A stretch of 25,302 nucleotides of DNA from Magnetococcales bacterium (lineage in GTDB: Bacteria > Pseudomonadota > Magnetococcia > Magnetococcales > Magnetaquicoccaceae), in contig JADGCE010000015.1 of assembly GCA_015229095.1 (NCBI GenBank), forward strand, positions 7,391 to 32,692, read 5' to 3'. The translations under genes and the position numbers were made by a program. Shown here piece after piece: positions 23,058 to 25,302 of the stretch. The notes beneath the pieces are model-generated. The model searched no databases, was not told the DNA's origin, and was given only the letters and a program-made list of their open reading frames with translations. Each line of letters opens with the position of its first letter. Within the stretch, counting starts at the first letter, position 1.

Positions 23058-23671
23058 TGTTCCGACCCCGTGCAGCTCTCTTCCGGCCATTTTTATGGAC
23101 ACCCCTGGTCTTCTGCGTGGTTGTCGCCGCCGGGCTCTCTCTCTTCCAGCTCTTCGGGGTGCCGGCCGCCTGGGCGGAAGCAAAAAACCCGCTAACCGAA
23201 GCAAAAACAGCCCCCACGGCTCCTCCGGAGGTGAAAACGGCTACCCTGGAGGGCAGGGGAGCTCCTCCCGAAGCAAAAATGTCGATGCCCGTCAACCTCC
23301 CGGCAGAGGCGCTTCAAGTGGGCGGTTATCTGCTGATATTCCTCTTCCTGGCCGCCCTGGTGGTTCATCTGGGAAAACGTTTCCGACCCCAATGGCGGGG
23401 AGGGGGGCCCATCTTTATCGAAGATGGGCGCAACCTGGCACCGGGGATAGGCGTGCGACTGTTGCGGATCGGCGCCCGCTACTGGTTGATCGGCGTTACC
23501 AAGGAGCGGGTCACCCTGCTGGCTGAACTGACAGAGGAGGATCTGCTGGAAGAAGAGCCGGTGGAAGAGGTGGAGGAGCCTGCCGTCACACCGCGCTTTC
23601 CCAAGGGCAAACCGTTGCGGACACCCCATGGGGATGAGCCGGTTTTGGTGGAACGGGGTGTGCGTCGGTGA
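23057..23671 (+). CDS. fliO: Flagellar biosynthetic protein FliO
   Basis: FliO is an inner-membrane factor that assists assembly of the FliP/FliQ/FliR export pore. The 204-aa product has an N-terminal hydrophobic segment that may be a signal peptide (residues ~11-36, ending VPAAWA), a variable Pro/Ala/Lys-rich stretch, a transmembrane helix (~90-110, GGYLLIFLFLAALVVHL), and a cytoplasmic domain with the FliO pattern: GPIFIEDGRNLAPGIGVRLLRIGARYWLIGVTKERVTLLAEL. The acidic tail EEDLLEEEPVEEVEEP is followed by a basic end. ATG 23057 overlaps the fliN stop by one base and the stop overlaps the fliP GTG (GTGA), so all three genes are probably translationally coupled. FliO is poorly conserved in general; context makes the call strong. 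Confidence 0.9.
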   Translation: MFRPRAALFRPFLWTPLVFCVVVAAGLSLFQLFGVPAAWAEAKNPLTEAKTAPTAPPEVKTATLEGRGAPPEAKMSMPVNLPAEALQVGGYLLIFLFLAALVVHLGKRFRPQWRGGGPIFIEDGRNLAPGIGVRLLRIGARYWLIGVTKERVTLLAELTEEDLLEEEPVEEVEEPAVTPRFPKGKPLRTPHGDEPVLVERGVRR

Positions 23672-24444
23672 GTGGAGAGCGTATCAGAGCCCTCCCGTGG
23701 TTCGGGGTGGTGCTGACCCTGCTCTTTTTCCTGCCGGATTGGGCCATCGCCGCAGATATTACCTTGCCAGGCGTCACCCTTTCCAGCGGCAGCGTGGTGG
23801 GCAAGGCCGACCCGGAACAGGTGGGGGTTGGCTTGCAGATCCTGGCCCTGCTGACCCTTCTCTCCCTGGTTCCCAGTCTGTTGATCATGGTGACCTCATT
23901 CACCCGGGTGGTGGTGGTGATGTCTTTCGTCCGCCAGGCCATGGGATTGCAAGGCCAGCCACCCAACCAGGTCCTGATCGCCCTCTCCCTCTTTATCACC
24001 TTTTTTATCATGGGACCGGTCTTCGATCGGGTGCATGAAGATGCCCTGCGCCCCTATCTGGACAAAAAAATTTCCGAAGAACAGGCCCTGGAACGCGCCC
24101 TGGTGCCCATCCGCAGTTTTATGATCCGGCAGACTCGTGAAACGGATCTCGCCCTCTTTTTGCGCCTCTCAGGCGTGCAGAAGGCCCAAAGCCCCAACGA
24201 TCTCCCCTTGCGTCTTCTCATTCCCTCTTTCATGATCTCTGAACTGAAAACCGCTTTTCAAATCGGTTTTATGATTTATCTGCCTTTTCTGATCGTGGAC
24301 ATGGTCGTAGCCAGCGTGGTCATGTCCATGGGCATGATGATGCTGCCACCCCTGGTCATCTCCATGCCGGTCAAGTTGATTTTGTTCGTGTTGGTGGATG
24401 GTTGGGCGTTGGTGGTGGGTGCCCTGGTGCAATCGTTCAAATAG
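23668..24444 (+). CDS. fliP: Flagellar type III export pore protein FliP
   Basis: FliP is the main pore-forming subunit of the flagellar type III secretion gate. At 258 aa it matches the family. It begins with a cleavable signal peptide (residues ~8-29, LPWFGVVLTLLFFLPDWAIA) and shows LLTLLSLVPSLLIMVTSFTRVVVVMSFVRQA, PPNQVLIALSLFITFF, LLIPSFMISELKTAFQIGF, and DMVVASVVMSMGMMMLPP with ISMPVKLILFVLVDGW, which together are diagnostic. The GTG start at 23668 overlaps the fliO stop. In most genomes fliQ, fliR and flhB follow; here the next gene, 44 bp downstream, is an Rpn-family nuclease. Confidence 0.97.
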   Translation: MSGERIRALPWFGVVLTLLFFLPDWAIAADITLPGVTLSSGSVVGKADPEQVGVGLQILALLTLLSLVPSLLIMVTSFTRVVVVMSFVRQAMGLQGQPPNQVLIALSLFITFFIMGPVFDRVHEDALRPYLDKKISEEQALERALVPIRSFMIRQTRETDLALFLRLSGVQKAQSPNDLPLRLLIPSFMISELKTAFQIGFMIYLPFLIVDMVVASVVMSMGMMMLPPLVISMPVKLILFVLVDGWALVVGALVQSFK

Positions 24445-24488
24445 CGTTCCATGGAAAGTAAGCGCCTTTTGTTGGAGGAACCACGAGC

Positions 24489-25302
24489 GTGAAACAACGT
24501 CGGTTGGTCAGCTTTGATTGGGCCTTGAAGCGGCTCCTGCGCAGCAAGGCCAATTTTGAGATTCTGGAAGGGTTTCTGAGCGAACTGCTCCGTGATGAAG
24601 TGCGCATTCTGGAGATTCTGGAAAGCGAGAGCAACAAGGAAGATCGATACGACAAATCCAACCGGGTGGATCTCAAGGTAAAAAACGCCCGAGATGAGCT
24701 GATCGTCATTGAGCTTCAGTACGAACGGGAATCGGATTATCTGCAACGCATTTTGTACGGCACATCAAAGGCCATTACAGAGCATATGCCTGAGGGGGAA
24801 CCATACTCCCGTGTGGTCAAGGTGATTTCTGTCAGTATTCTGTATTTTGACCTGGGTCGTGGCACAGATTATGTCTATTGGGGAAGCACTTCTTTCAGAG
24901 GGATGCACACCCAGGATGAGCTTGACCTCAGCGAAGGACAAAAAGCTCTCTTTCATCGGGATTCAGTGTCGGCAATTTTCCCGGAATATTATCTGATCAA
25001 GGTGAACCGCTTTAACGATGTCGCACGGGATACGTTGGATGAGTGGATTTATTTTCTCAAGAATGGGGATATTCGGGACAATTTCACTGCTCGTGGTATT
25101 CTCAAGGCCAAGGAACAGCTTGACATTCTGAAACTGCCAGAAGCAGAGCGCCTGGCTTATGAGCGCTACAAGGATGACCTGCATTATCAGGCAAGCATGG
25201 TGGAGTCTACCTATGTCTATGGTAGAATGGAGGGGTACACAGACGGTCGGCAGGAAGGCCGGCAGGAAGGCCGGCAGGAAGGCCGGCAGGAAGGCCGGCA
25301 GG
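24489..25302 (+). CDS. Rpn family recombination-promoting nuclease / PD-(D/E)XK transposase-like protein (3' truncated by window edge)
   Basis: The frame is open from GTG 24489 (GGAGGA nine bases upstream) to the window end, giving 271 visible residues. The N-terminus SFDWALKRLL and the segment NFEILEGFLSELL match the Rpn/PDDEXK_2 family. The nuclease core is visible as RVDLKVKN (D61) and LIVIELQYERE (E75, Q77), the D...ExQ pattern of this PD-(D/E)XK group. It is followed by RILYGTSKAI and a helical part. The C-terminus runs into tandem Arg-Gln-Glu-Gly repeats, a common ending in this family. E. coli RpnA to RpnE promote RecA-independent recombination, and RpnA is a DNA endonuclease; others act in phage defence. 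It is more A/T-rich in codon choice than the flagellar genes beside it, suggesting acquisition. The stop lies outside the window. Confidence 0.9.
   Translation, partial: MKQRRLVSFDWALKRLLRSKANFEILEGFLSELLRDEVRILEILESESNKEDRYDKSNRVDLKVKNARDELIVIELQYERESDYLQRILYGTSKAITEHMPEGEPYSRVVKVISVSILYFDLGRGTDYVYWGSTSFRGMHTQDELDLSEGQKALFHRDSVSAIFPEYYLIKVNRFNDVARDTLDEWIYFLKNGDIRDNFTARGILKAKEQLDILKLPEAERLAYERYKDDLHYQASMVESTYVYGRMEGYTDGRQEGRQEGRQEGRQEGRQ
25248..25302 (+). repeat. 12-bp in-frame tandem repeat (CGGCAGGAAGGC)
   Basis: Four identical 12-bp units (25248-25295) and a partial fifth reach the window edge, encoding Arg-Gln-Glu-Gly repeats at the C-terminus of the Rpn-family protein. The array continues beyond the window. 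Identical copies at the DNA level suggest recent expansion or homogenisation. Confidence 0.93.

Noticed and set aside
25248..25302. Tandem array at the window end as a CRISPR.
   Set aside because: Units are 12 bp, contiguous without spacers, and in frame within the Rpn gene.

Overview
The window is about 25.3 kb of GC-rich, gene-dense DNA from a Gram-negative, flagellated proteobacterium. LpxK implies lipid A, and a sigma-54-type -24/-12 element precedes the flagellar operon. The style (many multidomain sensory proteins, a hook/motor/export flagellar cluster, an Rpn-family ORF with RQEG repeats, tandem GC-rich palindromes) would fit the Magnetococcia or a related proteobacterial lineage. That placement is inference: no rRNA or other phylogenetic marker was compared. 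I saw no tRNA, rRNA, CRISPR array, complete insertion sequence or replication origin.

Layout. (1) 1-4499, housekeeping: the 3' part of lpxK, a Trm112-family small protein on the opposite strand whose 3' end overlaps lpxK, then argS and a SPOR-domain membrane protein joined by a GTGA overlap. (2) 4582-11221, sensory block on the plus strand: a 1025-aa hybrid kinase (REC-PAS-HisKA-HATPase-REC-REC-HPt), a gap with two tandem perfect hairpins, a soluble REC-histidine kinase, and a methyl-accepting chemotaxis protein. (3) 14489-11237, minus-strand operon: STAS antagonist, then REC-PP2C-HATPase switch protein, then a CheC/CheX-like plus CBS protein with a poly-Glu linker. A good sigma-70-like promoter lies upstream. 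(4) 14490-15089: 600 bp without a convincing gene. (5) 15090-16584: an unrecognised 138-aa protein with a strong intrinsic terminator, then a nitronate monooxygenase/FabK-like flavoprotein followed by a long hairpin. (6) 16711-24444: flagellar operon fliK-flgD-flgE-fliL-fliM-fliN-fliO-fliP behind the sigma-54-type promoter. (7) 24489-end: a 3'-truncated Rpn/PD-(D/E)XK nuclease gene, apparently inserted into or at the edge of the flagellar cluster and ending in a 12-bp in-frame tandem repeat.

How the parts may work together. The hybrid kinase with its own HPt domain, the REC-PP2C-HATPase protein and the STAS protein together resemble the HptB-HsbR-HsbA partner-switching pathway of Pseudomonas, which links hybrid kinases to flagellar gene expression and biofilm control. 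Here the parts sit between an MCP and a sigma-54-type flagellar operon, and a CheC-like/CBS protein is added to the operon. The most interesting hypothesis in the window is that this is a variant partner switch controlling motility, with the CheC-like/CBS protein as an undescribed extra component. This rests on domain content and position only.
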